Under the pieces are notes generated by a model. It was not told the DNA's origin and searched no databases. It was given only the letters and a program-made list of their open reading frames with translations. 64,000 nucleotides of DNA. It comes from Saccharospirillum sp. (GTDB taxonomy: Bacteria; Pseudomonadota; Gammaproteobacteria; Pseudomonadales; Natronospirillaceae). This document shows, in pieces, positions 11,094-19,442 of the stretch. The translations under genes were made by a program, and so were the position numbers. The DNA is taken from assembly GCA_018402545.1 (NCBI GenBank), contig JAGYIL010000001.1, positions 930,001 to 994,000 of the forward strand, given 5' to 3'. Positions within the stretch are counted from its first letter, which is position 1. Each line of letters begins with the position of its first letter.

Positions 11094-11136
11094 GCTGACC
11101 AGGCAGCAACTCCGCCGCCTGGTCAGCCTTTCTTTT
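11094..11136. terminator. Bidirectional terminator between convergent doeA and LysR genes
   Basis: The perfect 11-bp stem GCTGACCAGGC/GCCTGGTCAGC (11094-11104 and 11117-11127) is followed by a T-rich run (CTTTCTTTTT). The right arm overlaps the last codons and stop of the LysR gene. Confidence 0.75.
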
Positions 11137-11992
11137 TGAGTGCCGGGTAGCCCGCCAGTCGGGCGGTCTGCAGGCGCACCGCCTCGCTCATGAAATCCAT
11201 CAGCGATTGAATGCGCGAGACGCCGCGCAAGTCCGGGTGCATCAGAAACCAGAGCCCATAGCTGAGTTGCGGAATTGGGTCCGATAACTGAACCAGTTCG
11301 GGCTCACCATCGGCCAGATAACAGGGCAATACCGACACTCCAACTCCCGCTTTCACGCTGCTGAGCATGCCGATTAACGTATCGACCCGGAAGGCGCAGT
11401 GCTCATCGTGGCCCTGTTCGGCCATCCATTGACGCATAGGCTCGTCAAACAGGCGCGACCCGGGGCCTACCCAGGGCTGTTGGTGTAAATCGAAGGTGTT
11501 GAGGTCAATTTGGCTCTTGTGGCCATAGACAGCCATGCCAATGTCGGCCAGTTTGCGGCCGATCAAATGCTCCGGCGGTGCGTTGGAGGGGCGAATGGCA
11601 ACATCGGCTTCGCGTTTGGTGAGGTTGAACAACTGATTAGACACGGCGATGTCCAGCGTGACCCCCGGGTAATGTTGCCGGAACTCACCAAACAGCGGGG
11701 CGAGGAGACCTGCCATCATGGAGTCTGTGGTGGTTACCCAGACAGCACCGGTCGGTTGCAGGTCCCGACCCACAATGCGGCGTTCCGCCTGTAATACAAA
11801 CCCTTCCATTTGCCGGGCCGTTTCAGCCAGTTCCTCGCCCGCCGGAGTGGGGAAGTAACCCGTCCGAGACCGTTCAAACAGCATGACACCCAGCCGCTTT
11901 TCGATCTCTCCCAGTCGCCGGAATACCGTGGCGTGGTTCACTTGCATGCGACGCGCCGCCCCCGATAAAGAGCCGCTTTCGGCAATGGCCAA
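11123..11992 (-). CDS. LysR-family regulator with unclear start codon
   Basis: This is a LysR-type regulator of about 290 residues. It has an N-terminal helix-turn-helix (S-L-S-G-A-A-R-R-M then H-A-T-V-F-R-R-L) and a periplasmic-binding-like effector domain from about residue 85. The first usable ATG/GTG/TTG is a TTG at 11992, which cuts off the first helix normally present in this family. The frame stays open upstream to a stop at 12098-12100 and encodes family-like residues (I-H-W-D-D-F-E-T-V-L), but it contains no standard start. An ATT at 12019-12017 is the best fit to the family N-terminus. The gene is convergent with doeA and divergent from the small gene at 12201. A role in ectoine use is possible but not shown. 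Confidence 0.75.
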   Translation of the reverse strand: MAIAESGSLSGAARRMQVNHATVFRRLGEIEKRLGVMLFERSRTGYFPTPAGEELAETARQMEGFVLQAERRIVGRDLQPTGAVWVTTTDSMMAGLLAPLFGEFRQHYPGVTLDIAVSNQLFNLTKREADVAIRPSNAPPEHLIGRKLADIGMAVYGHKSQIDLNTFDLHQQPWVGPGSRLFDEPMRQWMAEQGHDEHCAFRVDTLIGMLSSVKAGVGVSVLPCYLADGEPELVQLSDPIPQLSYGLWFLMHPDLRGVSRIQSLMDFMSEAVRLQTARLAGYPALKKKG

Positions 11993-12200
11993 AACCGTTT
12001 CAAAGTCGTCCCAGTGAATCTGGTAGGGGCCGCCCTGGCGTTTTATGTGCGTTTTAGTCTGTGCGATTTTGCAAACTCCATTTGGCTTTATTGGGAATTA
12101 CCTTGCGAATAGTCTCAGCGTACCATACTCACATCATCCGAGAAGGCCCCGCAGTTTATTCAGTAGGGCCGTCAATTCACCCGCAACAGGAGGTTCCCTC

Positions 12201-12407
12201 ATGAGCCAGCTTAATTTTGACAAAGGCACGCTTTTTCAGGTCTATCGCAGCGCTTTTCTACTCGGGACGGCCTCAGCCCGCCTTTCGGAGCCTTCAAGCA
12301 TTCCCGAGCGGTATCGCGATGCCGGAGATCGAATTCGCAGTGACCTGGTTGATCTGGATGCCCGCAACGCCAGGGCGCAGTGGCTGAAGAGTGTCTTTAA
12401 ACGCTAG
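12201..12407 (+). CDS. Small conserved-looking hypothetical protein (68 aa)
   Basis: This 68-residue gene has a textbook ribosome binding site (AGGAGG ending 7 bases before ATG 12201) and is followed by an intrinsic terminator, so I judge it real. The product is basic at the C-terminus, has no membrane segment, cysteine or recognisable motif, and is probably cytoplasmic. An earlier in-frame start near 12045 would run through the probable promoter area and has no such site. It is divergent from the LysR gene, but a link between them is not established. Confidence 0.65.
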   Translation: MSQLNFDKGTLFQVYRSAFLLGTASARLSEPSSIPERYRDAGDRIRSDLVDLDARNARAQWLKSVFKR

Positions 12408-12444
12408 AGCCGAAGGCAGTCTCAGGTGAAACGCCACAGCAGAG

Positions 12445-12466
12445 AGCCCGGTTTAACCGGGCTTTT
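12445..12466 (+). terminator. Intrinsic terminator after the 68-aa gene
   Basis: The stem AGCCCGG/CCGGGCT with loop TTTAA (pairing can extend into the loop) is followed by TTTT. It lies 38 bases after the small gene stop and just before the convergent end of argP, so it may serve both. Confidence 0.75.
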
Positions 12467-12472
12467 CCGGGG

Positions 12473-13357
12473 TTACTCAGTGCCTGCGCTGGGCAGTAAC
12501 ACCGCTTTTGCATGGGCGCCAACGGCTTTTCGAAGCTGTGTCATCGCACTGCTTTCTGTTTGCCAGTAGTGCCAGTATAGGGGCACGTCCAGATAGTAGG
12601 GCGGGCTGACATCGATTAGTTCGCCACGGTTAAGATACGGCTGCACCTGCAATTCCGGCAGCATGCCAAAGCCCAGCCCGGACAGAGCCATTTGCACAAA
12701 CCCCTCAGAAGAGGGGCAGCGATGGATTCGCTGCGGCGGAGGCAACCCGAGGCTTTCGAGGAATTGATGTTGCAGCTGGTCGTCATGGTTGAAAACAAGG
12801 CAGGGAATCTGGCTGAGGTTCTCCGGGTATTGAAGCGTCTGGTACCGCTCGACAAAGGCGGGGCTCGCCAGAGCCCGATAGCGTAACCTTCCCAACGTCA
12901 TCACCGCCCCGCCATTGACCGGGCGCGACTCAGCGCAGATGCATGCCATCACTTCTCCCTGTCGCATGCGCTTCAGCCCCACTTCCTGGTCTTCGACCAC
13001 CAAGTCAAAATCCATTTCCGGGCTCAGTTCGCACCGCGCCAGCGCGGGGGCTAGCCAGGTGGCCATGGAATCGGCATTAACGGTGAGCCTGAGTTTGAGG
13101 GGCATGGCATCGCGGGTGTCGACCAGATCCATTTCCAGTTGCCTTACCTGCTGCAGGTGATTGTTCAGCCGCCAGCCCAGTGTCGTCGCCCGGGGCGGGG
13201 CGGTTCGCAGTAACACGGGCTGCCCGAGCCTTTGCTCCAGCTGTCGAATGCGCTGGCTGATGGCCGATTGCGTCAGATGCAGTTTTTGCGCTGCCCGCTC
13301 AAACCCGCCGGTTTCGATGACGGCCGCCAGTGCATCGAGCAGTCGATAGTCGAGCAT
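12473..13357 (-). CDS. argP: LysR-family regulator ArgP (IciA)
   Basis: This 294-residue LysR regulator strongly resembles ArgP, which activates the arginine/lysine exporter gene argO when arginine is high. The N-terminus (D-Y-R-L-L-D-A-L-A-A-V-I then G-F-E-R-A-A-Q-K-L and T-Q-S-A-I-S-Q-R-I) is diagnostic, including R-T-A-P-P-R-A after the helix-turn-helix. The effector domain spans about 90-290. It is divergent from the exporter gene, the standard arrangement, with direct repeats between the two. The ATG at 13357 gives the family length. Confidence 0.9.
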   Translation of the reverse strand: MLDYRLLDALAAVIETGGFERAAQKLHLTQSAISQRIRQLEQRLGQPVLLRTAPPRATTLGWRLNNHLQQVRQLEMDLVDTRDAMPLKLRLTVNADSMATWLAPALARCELSPEMDFDLVVEDQEVGLKRMRQGEVMACICAESRPVNGGAVMTLGRLRYRALASPAFVERYQTLQYPENLSQIPCLVFNHDDQLQHQFLESLGLPPPQRIHRCPSSEGFVQMALSGLGFGMLPELQVQPYLNRGELIDVSPPYYLDVPLYWHYWQTESSAMTQLRKAVGAHAKAVLLPSAGTE

Positions 13358-13381
13358 GTTAACCCCCGGTGAACGTGGAAA

Positions 13382-13400
13382 ACGTTAATCTACGTTAATC
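13382..13400. promoter_or_regulatory. Candidate ArgP-binding direct repeats
   Basis: ACGTTAATC occurs twice, at 13382-13390 and 13392-13400, one helical turn apart, with a further AACGT just upstream, in the argP/argO intergenic region. Control of argO through these is inferred from position. Confidence 0.4.
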
Positions 13401-13491
13401 ATAAATACTTATGAAGGATTAAAAACATTCGTTGGATTAATAACGGCTTGCTCCTTAGCCTTCACGACAATCACCAACAACGGGAGCGGGT

Positions 13492-14091
13492 ATGGTCGGG
13501 TCTTTTATTACGGGTTTTGGCATTTCCATCGGTTTGATCGTGGCCATCGGTGCGCAGAATGCCTGGGTGCTGAACAAGAGCATGCGCGGCGAACACCCAG
13601 CTGTTGTGGCGCTGGTGTGTTGCAGCATCGATGCGCTGCTGATCACGCTGGGCGTTTACAGTGTCGACTGGGTGCAGCAACGTATCCCGGCGCTGGTTCC
13701 GCTGCTGACCTGGCTTGGCATCAGCTTGCTGTGCTGGTTGGCCGCCCAGGCGTTCTGGCGGGTGTGGCAGGGGTCTGAAGGGTTGAGAGTGGCCGTGGCA
13801 GGGCCTGTTGTAACCAAATGGCAAGTGGCCGGCCAGGCCATTGCGATCTCACTGCTGAACCCGCATGTCTACCTCGATACTGTCGTGCTGGTGGGCAGTG
13901 TGGGCGCCCAGCAGAGCTACCCGGGCTATTTTGTAGTCGGGGCGGCTGCGGCATCAACTACCTGGTTTTTCGGCTTAACCGGGTTTGGGCGTTACCTCGG
14001 GCCAAAGCTAAGGTCACCAACGGCCTGGCGCTGGTTCGACGCGATCGTTGGCAGCGTTATGGTGCTGGTTGCCGTGTCGCTGGTGCCCTGA
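13492..14091 (+). CDS. argO: Arginine/lysine exporter, LysE/ArgO family
   Basis: This 199-residue inner-membrane protein has about six transmembrane segments and the LysE/ArgO signatures I-G-L-I-V-A-I-G-A-Q-N-A near the N-terminus and L-N-P-H-V-Y-L-D-T in the middle. It exports basic amino acids and keeps their internal pools safe. It is divergent from argP, which supports the substrate call. The ATG at 13492 is preceded by GGGAGCGGGT. The gene ends 7 bases from the convergent PilZ gene. Confidence 0.88.
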   Translation: MVGSFITGFGISIGLIVAIGAQNAWVLNKSMRGEHPAVVALVCCSIDALLITLGVYSVDWVQQRIPALVPLLTWLGISLLCWLAAQAFWRVWQGSEGLRVAVAGPVVTKWQVAGQAIAISLLNPHVYLDTVVLVGSVGAQQSYPGYFVVGAAAASTTWFFGLTGFGRYLGPKLRSPTAWRWFDAIVGSVMVLVAVSLVP

Positions 14092-14098
14092 ACCGGGC

Positions 14099-14527
14099 TT
14101 ATTTGGGGCTGGGTTCTCCAAACCAGGCCGGAAAATCTCGGGCGTGCAAGTCTATCCACTCCCGGGCGGCTTCCTCCGGCGTCAGATCCCGACCCTGGCG
14201 CTCCCATTGTTGCCGGTACTGTTCGATGTGGCAGATCTGCTCAACCATGCGCACCGCAAAGGCGTTTTCCAGGTTGTCGAAACGCAGCCCGATCACGAAG
14301 TGGTCGTCCTGCGGGTGGCACCAGACGACCTGCCCTTTGGTTTCAAACGGCGGATCACCAACCCCGATACTGACTTGCACAATCTGCCCGGGTTCGAGCG
14401 CCTCTTCTGTTATGAAGCTGAGCCCACCCTGGCTGATGTCCAGCAACTCTGTCGGGTTGGGCTCGGTGGGTTGCTGGCACTGATACTTCAACGGCACGGC
14501 GGCCGGGTGGCGAATGTATTGTCGCAC
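14099..14527 (-). CDS. PilZ-domain protein (cyclic-di-GMP binding)
   Basis: This 142-residue cytoplasmic protein holds a single PilZ domain (about 1-105) with the c-di-GMP motifs R-Q-Y-I-R (R-x3-R, residues 2-6) and D-I-S-Q-G-G (D/N-x-S-x2-G). A helical tail follows. Such proteins act as c-di-GMP sensors for motility, adhesion or secretion. I start at GTG 14527 because GAGGAG stands 6 bases upstream and the R-x3-R motif follows at once; a longer frame would add a non-conserved leader. It is divergent from the coiled-coil OmpA-like gene. Confidence 0.85.
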   Translation of the reverse strand: MRQYIRHPAAVPLKYQCQQPTEPNPTELLDISQGGLSFITEEALEPGQIVQVSIGVGDPPFETKGQVVWCHPQDDHFVIGLRFDNLENAFAVRMVEQICHIEQYRQQWERQGRDLTPEEAAREWIDLHARDFPAWFGEPSPK

Positions 14528-14719
14528 GGTGTACTCCTCACGTTGCGAAACAATGCCGGTAAACAAGCATGCAGCGGATACTCCCCAGTATAGTCGACGC
14601 AGCGCTGCTTGCAGGCTGACATGAAATCTCCACACGCTTGCACTAGACTCAGACGATTGACTGTTTTTTACACCGCTTTACAACTCATAAAATAAAAACG
14701 CATTAGGGGAGAAGTCCGG

Positions 14720-16150
14720 GTGAGTACCACTAAGAGCAATCAACAAGGCTGGGTCGCTGTGACGCTGGCTGTGATTCTTGTCATCGTTCTTGCCGTTGTG
14801 GCCTACTTTTATCAGCAATATCGGTCGCAATTGGCACAGGCACAGGACAATGTGAGTGCGCTCGAGCAAGCTCAGGAGCGCGCACAATCGGAATTGACTA
14901 CCGTGCAGAGCCGATTGAGCGACGCCAATAGCCGGGTTCGGGAACTGGAAACCGAACGCAGCCGGCTGCTGAGTGACGCCGAAGCGACCAGTGAACGTCT
15001 GGCGGCGTTACAGGCCCGGTACGATGATCTGCGACAGGATTCGCAATCGAGCGTGGGTGACCTGCAATCCGAACTGGAGCAGGCGCGTCAGGACCGCGAC
15101 GAACTCCAGCAAACCCTGGCCGAAGCCGATGGCCTGATTGCCAGGCAGGCCGAGCAGCAAGTGAACCTGGAGGCTGAACTTCAGGAAACCATTGAAACAC
15201 TGGCTGCTGTTGAAGCAGAGCTGGTTGCGGCCGAAGCGCACCTGGCGGACACCACAGACGAACTGGCCGCAACCACAGCAGAGCTTGAAGCAGAAAGAGC
15301 AGGCGCGGCTGATCTCAATCGTCAACTGGACGCCAGCCAGGCGCATGTACAACGGTTGTTGAACGAGCGCACTGCGTTGCTGGCAAGTACCCAGCGTATG
15401 GAACAGGAAAACCGACAACAACAGGCTGCCAACGACCGCTTGCAACAACAATTGGATGAAACCCTGGCCGAATTGAACATTGCCGAAGTGGAGCTGATGC
15501 GGCGCGAAGCCAATCTCGATCAAGCCGTGGCCGAGCGGGAAACCGTGGTCGATGAGTATCGGCAGGCACGGGAGGAGTTAGCCTTGCAGCAGGCGCGCAG
15601 TGAAAACTACAGTGAAACCATTGCCGAGCTCGAAGCCCGCCTGAACCGCGAAACACAAGCCATGGATGAGCTGCAGAGCCAACTGCAGTCGTTGAGCAAT
15701 GAACGCCAAACCCTGGTGTCGCGACTGGAAGACGGCACTACGGTGATTAAGCTGCCGGAAAACATCGTCTTCGCCTCGGGTTCTGCCAGCATCGGTGAAG
15801 CGGGGCGGGAAACCCTGCAACTGCTGGCTGACGCCCTGGTGAGCTTTCCGGATCATCTGATCAGCATTCAGGGCCACAGTGATGGCCGGCCGATTTCGCC
15901 ATCGTTGCAGGAAAAGTACCCCTCCAACTGGGAGCTTTCAACGGCGCGCGCTGCCTCGGCTGTGCAGGTACTGAACCAGTCGGGTATCGATTCGGACCGG
16001 ATGCAAGCCGTCGGGTATGCCGATACACGGCCGCTGGTTGAGGAAACGGATGAGCAGAGCCGCCGCGCGAACCGTCGCATAGAAGTGCTGCTCTATCCTA
16101 ACCAGTTCACTATGCGGGTGCTGGACCAGGCGGGTCTCGAGACCCCCTGA
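14720..16150 (+). CDS. Membrane-anchored coiled-coil protein with OmpA/MotB-like C-terminal domain
   Basis: This 476-residue protein has one transmembrane anchor (about 11-29), a very long Gln/Glu/Ala-rich coiled coil (about 33-335) and a C-terminal OmpA-like peptidoglycan-binding domain (about 345-465; G-H-S-D-G-R-P near 385 and N-R-R-I-E-V near 455). The domain should sit in the periplasm and bind the cell wall, with the coil spanning the distance from the inner membrane. This layout is like MotB-type and related envelope linkers, but there is no MotA-like partner nearby and the Asp of MotB anchors is absent, so a proton-driven motor role is unlikely. The start is GTG 14720, with AGGGGAG upstream. 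Confidence 0.8.
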   Translation: MSTTKSNQQGWVAVTLAVILVIVLAVVAYFYQQYRSQLAQAQDNVSALEQAQERAQSELTTVQSRLSDANSRVRELETERSRLLSDAEATSERLAALQARYDDLRQDSQSSVGDLQSELEQARQDRDELQQTLAEADGLIARQAEQQVNLEAELQETIETLAAVEAELVAAEAHLADTTDELAATTAELEAERAGAADLNRQLDASQAHVQRLLNERTALLASTQRMEQENRQQQAANDRLQQQLDETLAELNIAEVELMRREANLDQAVAERETVVDEYRQAREELALQQARSENYSETIAELEARLNRETQAMDELQSQLQSLSNERQTLVSRLEDGTTVIKLPENIVFASGSASIGEAGRETLQLLADALVSFPDHLISIQGHSDGRPISPSLQEKYPSNWELSTARAASAVQVLNQSGIDSDRMQAVGYADTRPLVEETDEQSRRANRRIEVLLYPNQFTMRVLDQAGLETP

Positions 16151-16218
16151 ACACCAGTTTTTGGCGCTCTTTTATGGTTTAATGGCCGGGTAGACAAACG
16201 ACAGGGAACCCTAACCAA

Positions 16219-17490
16219 ATGTCGAACCCGGCCGCTTCTGCCACGCCTCCGGTTACCGCGCCAGACCCATCGCCATCGCCGGTTCGGCTTATTGAATTCA
16301 TTACCCTGTTTGCGCTGCTGACCTCGCTAACGGCGCTCACCATCGACGCCATTCTCCCGGCCTTTCCGGCCATGGCTGCCAGCTTCTCGGTAGCCGATGC
16401 AACCGACCTTCAACTGACCATTAGCCTGATGGTGCTGGGCATGGTGTTTGGCGAGCTGGCGTTTGGCCCGCTGGCCGACGCTTACGGCCGCAAATGGGCC
16501 ATAGTCACAGGCTTGTTGATATTTGCCACAGGCACACTGATCGCCCTCTTTGCCCAATCAATGACGATGCTATTGCTTGGCAGGCTGGTCCAGGGCATGG
16601 GTGTGGCCGGCTCCAAAATTGGCACCCGGGCGCTAATTCGCGATCGGTTCCAGGGCGAAGCGATGGCACGCATTATGTCCTTCGTGATGATGATTCTGAT
16701 ACTGGTGCCTATGCTGGCCCCGGCCCTGGGGCAACTGGTGCTGTGGATAGCCGGCTGGCGTGCAATTTTTCTTATGTTGCTGGTGCTGGCCCTGATTGCC
16801 GGCGCCTGGCTGGTTGTGCGCCAACCCGAAACACTGACCACCGAATGTCGCCTTCCGATTCGCCCGCTGCCCCTTGCAAAAACCACCCTGCGCATTCTGA
16901 AACACCCACAAGTGATGGCCTACACTATTGTCGCTGGCTTGGTGTTTGGGTGCCAGGTGGTCTATTACAGCATTGCCCATTCGCTGTTTGAAGACCTGTA
17001 CCAGGCAGGTGCCCGCTTTCCGCTCTACTTTGCGATACTGGCCGCTGGCATTGGACTGGCATCGCTGACCAACGGCGCACTGGTAATGCGCCTTGGGATG
17101 TATCGCCAAACCCTCACGGCGCTGATCGGCATGATGGGGATCAGCGCATTGCTGGCTATCCTGGCATGGCTGGGAGAAGATAAACCCTCACTGCCGGTGT
17201 TTTTGTTACTGGGGTTCTGGTTGTTCTTTGGCGTGGGCCTACTGTTTGGCAACATCAACGCGCTAGCCATGCAGTCATTGGGGCAGGTGGCTGGCCTGGG
17301 CTCCTCGATTATCGCCTCATTCTCCAGTCTGGTAGCCGTGGGGGTATCCTTTGCCGTTGGCCCGCTCTATAACCAGACGGTGTACCCTTTGGCGCTGGCC
17401 TTTTTTGGCGCAGCGGCCATCAGTCTGGTGCTGGTTATGAGTGTGTATGGGCGGGATTGCGGCGACGTAGAGCCAGTGAGGCAAGCTTAA
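16219..17490 (+). CDS. Bcr/CflA-family multidrug efflux MFS transporter
   Basis: This 423-residue inner-membrane drug:H+ antiporter has twelve predicted transmembrane segments. The N-terminal half carries the MFS loop motif G-P-L-A-D-A-Y-G-R-K after helix 2 and a long proline-rich cytoplasmic N-terminus (about 30 residues). Helix 1 contains T-I-D-A-I-L-P-A-F-P, typical of the Bcr/CflA group (the D-x-Y/I-L-P-A-F/L-P region). Substrates such as bicyclomycin or sulfonamides are family knowledge only. It stands alone, with AGGGA 10 bases before ATG 16219. Confidence 0.85.
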   Translation: MSNPAASATPPVTAPDPSPSPVRLIEFITLFALLTSLTALTIDAILPAFPAMAASFSVADATDLQLTISLMVLGMVFGELAFGPLADAYGRKWAIVTGLLIFATGTLIALFAQSMTMLLLGRLVQGMGVAGSKIGTRALIRDRFQGEAMARIMSFVMMILILVPMLAPALGQLVLWIAGWRAIFLMLLVLALIAGAWLVVRQPETLTTECRLPIRPLPLAKTTLRILKHPQVMAYTIVAGLVFGCQVVYYSIAHSLFEDLYQAGARFPLYFAILAAGIGLASLTNGALVMRLGMYRQTLTALIGMMGISALLAILAWLGEDKPSLPVFLLLGFWLFFGVGLLFGNINALAMQSLGQVAGLGSSIIASFSSLVAVGVSFAVGPLYNQTVYPLALAFFGAAAISLVLVMSVYGRDCGDVEPVRQA

Positions 17491-17546
17491 CGAGACTGTT
17501 TACTGCCTGCACTGGCTTCTTAGTGCTTGGTTTACGGTGTCATAGA

Positions 17547-19205
17547 CTATCGATTGGCTCGCCAATAGGCGTTCCAGCGATCAGATCTTAATTGGGACTG
17601 TTCGACATAATAGCCATGCTTGTAAAAGTCGCTCATCTCCCTAGCCGCCTCGGGAATTCCATTGCTGGCGGCGTATTGAATACGTTCGAATGCCTCCTGA
17701 TAACTCTGCTCGAAGCCTTGCCCGCATTTATACAACAAACCAACCAGATAGCTTGCCCTTGGGTTACCTGCATTTGCCTGCTCCAAAAGGGTAGTGCGGC
17801 CAGCTGCCAACTGTTCATCACTGTCTGGTTCAAATGCATAGAGTTCCCCAAGTTTTACGGTAGCTTCTATTACCCCGTCATCTGAAGCGGACTCGAGCAA
17901 CGGGATTGCTTCGCTTCTATCGTACCCATCGCTATTTTGAGAGCCAGCCAGATAAGCTAACCCCCGGATATAATTAACGTATTCAGTTGCGTCGTTACTG
18001 GAGGAGGCCTGGTCTATCCAATAGGAAGCCTGAGCTGTGTCTTTTTCAACGCCGATTCCCAGCAGGTAGTATTCAGCCAGCTTTGCCTGGGCAAGCTTGT
18101 GGCCGTTTCTTGCTGCAAAATCCATAAATCTAAAGGCATCGTTATAGTCGAAATCAAGTCGTCCATCGACCTCTCTACGCCCCAGCCCGCGTAATGAGAT
18201 TTCAGCACGCCAGTAACTGGCTCGCGGATCTTCAGGGATGCGGGAGTAGTGAATAGACGCATTTCTGTAATCTTCGCTCTTTCGGTACATTTCTGCGATT
18301 TCAAAGTAATGTGGTTCATCGCCAAAACGATAGTATTGAAGGGCCATTTCAATGTCTTTCTCAACTCCAATACCATTCGCCCACATATCTGCCAGCCTTT
18401 TTGAGTACTCGGTAGCTATGTCAGTGTCGTTGTTCCAAGCCAGTTTGGAATAGAAATAGTGAGCATCCGGGTAATTTTGCTCCACGCCGTCACCATTGAA
18501 ATAACGGTTAGAAACGATAATCATCAGTTCCGTGGCTATTTCATCGGAGTATTCATCTTCCCCTGGCTCGAGAGCGTCAACCCTTGCCTCATAAGCTGCT
18601 TCATAGGCTTTGAACGCACGTTCTCTGGATTCGGCATCCCCTGTGCTTTCATAGAGCACATCCTGCTTTCTGGCAAACTCATGCAATTCATCATGACTAA
18701 TATAAGCGGGTGCCTCTCTAGTTCCCGTTTCTAACCACTCCTCAATAGAAAGCTGGTCCAGCCTGTTTGGTACCTGAACTACCAGGTAATACAGTGCGGC
18801 AACGACAAGCCCTGCTAAAACAGGAGCGGTTGCAGGCCACATAACTCTAAATGTTGATGGTTTCTCGAGACATTTTGTTCGCTTTTCTAAGAAATGGACG
18901 AGTAGGGCGATGCCGATGCCAGAGAACGCTATCAGGTACGTAACTCTATAGAAACAAGCAATAGCATAGAGTGCAGAAGTGACGGAAAGCCATGCGCTCA
19001 CGGACTTATAACTGCTTGACAGCCGTTTTAGTACACCGGCGCCAATGAAGACAACACCTAAGGAAACCAGACTCCATCCAACTGAAGCATCTTTGTCACC
19101 CAGGCTGTATCTGTTGATGACCTGTATTAAAGCGAATAAAAATAGAGGAAGGAGCAGTGTGGACGCTACAGCCATTACTGGATATGAAATTCTCTTATTA
19201 ATCAT
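17547..19205 (-). CDS. Membrane protein with Sel1-like repeats
   Basis: This 552-residue protein has about five N-terminal transmembrane helices (roughly 8-145) followed by a large soluble part with Sel1/TPR-like helical repeats (about 190-545). Repeat cores such as L-A-D-M-W-A-N-G-I-G-V-E-K-D, L-A-E-Y-Y-L-L-G-I-G-V-E-K-D and Y-L-V-G-L-L-Y-K-C-G-Q-G-F are clear. Sel1 repeats bind protein partners. The gene is last in the T6SS cargo island, 237 bases after the second candidate immunity gene, and is more AT-rich than the flanking chromosome, suggesting transfer. Sel1 proteins are known as T6SS-associated immunity or accessory proteins in other bacteria; that role is possible here but unproven. 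Confidence 0.75.
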   Translation of the reverse strand: MINKRISYPVMAVASTLLLPLFLFALIQVINRYSLGDKDASVGWSLVSLGVVFIGAGVLKRLSSSYKSVSAWLSVTSALYAIACFYRVTYLIAFSGIGIALLVHFLEKRTKCLEKPSTFRVMWPATAPVLAGLVVAALYYLVVQVPNRLDQLSIEEWLETGTREAPAYISHDELHEFARKQDVLYESTGDAESRERAFKAYEAAYEARVDALEPGEDEYSDEIATELMIIVSNRYFNGDGVEQNYPDAHYFYSKLAWNNDTDIATEYSKRLADMWANGIGVEKDIEMALQYYRFGDEPHYFEIAEMYRKSEDYRNASIHYSRIPEDPRASYWRAEISLRGLGRREVDGRLDFDYNDAFRFMDFAARNGHKLAQAKLAEYYLLGIGVEKDTAQASYWIDQASSSNDATEYVNYIRGLAYLAGSQNSDGYDRSEAIPLLESASDDGVIEATVKLGELYAFEPDSDEQLAAGRTTLLEQANAGNPRASYLVGLLYKCGQGFEQSYQEAFERIQYAASNGIPEAAREMSDFYKHGYYVEQSQLRSDRWNAYWRANR

Positions 19206-19442
19206 GATGGTCTATATTTACCTCAAGCATTGAATCGTTAAAACGTAGTAATTCTATCAATCTGAATAGTTCGAGATTACAACTTTAGAAAAAATTATTT
19301 CTGTCGTTGCATATGGCTGCCAAGTGTCTACTCATGCATTATCGCCATTCCGAAAACTTAAACGAATCCTTCTTACAGAATTTTATTCTTCCAATAAAAA
19401 TTCCTAAACTTAACTATTTTTTGATTTATTGATTCGATTAAC

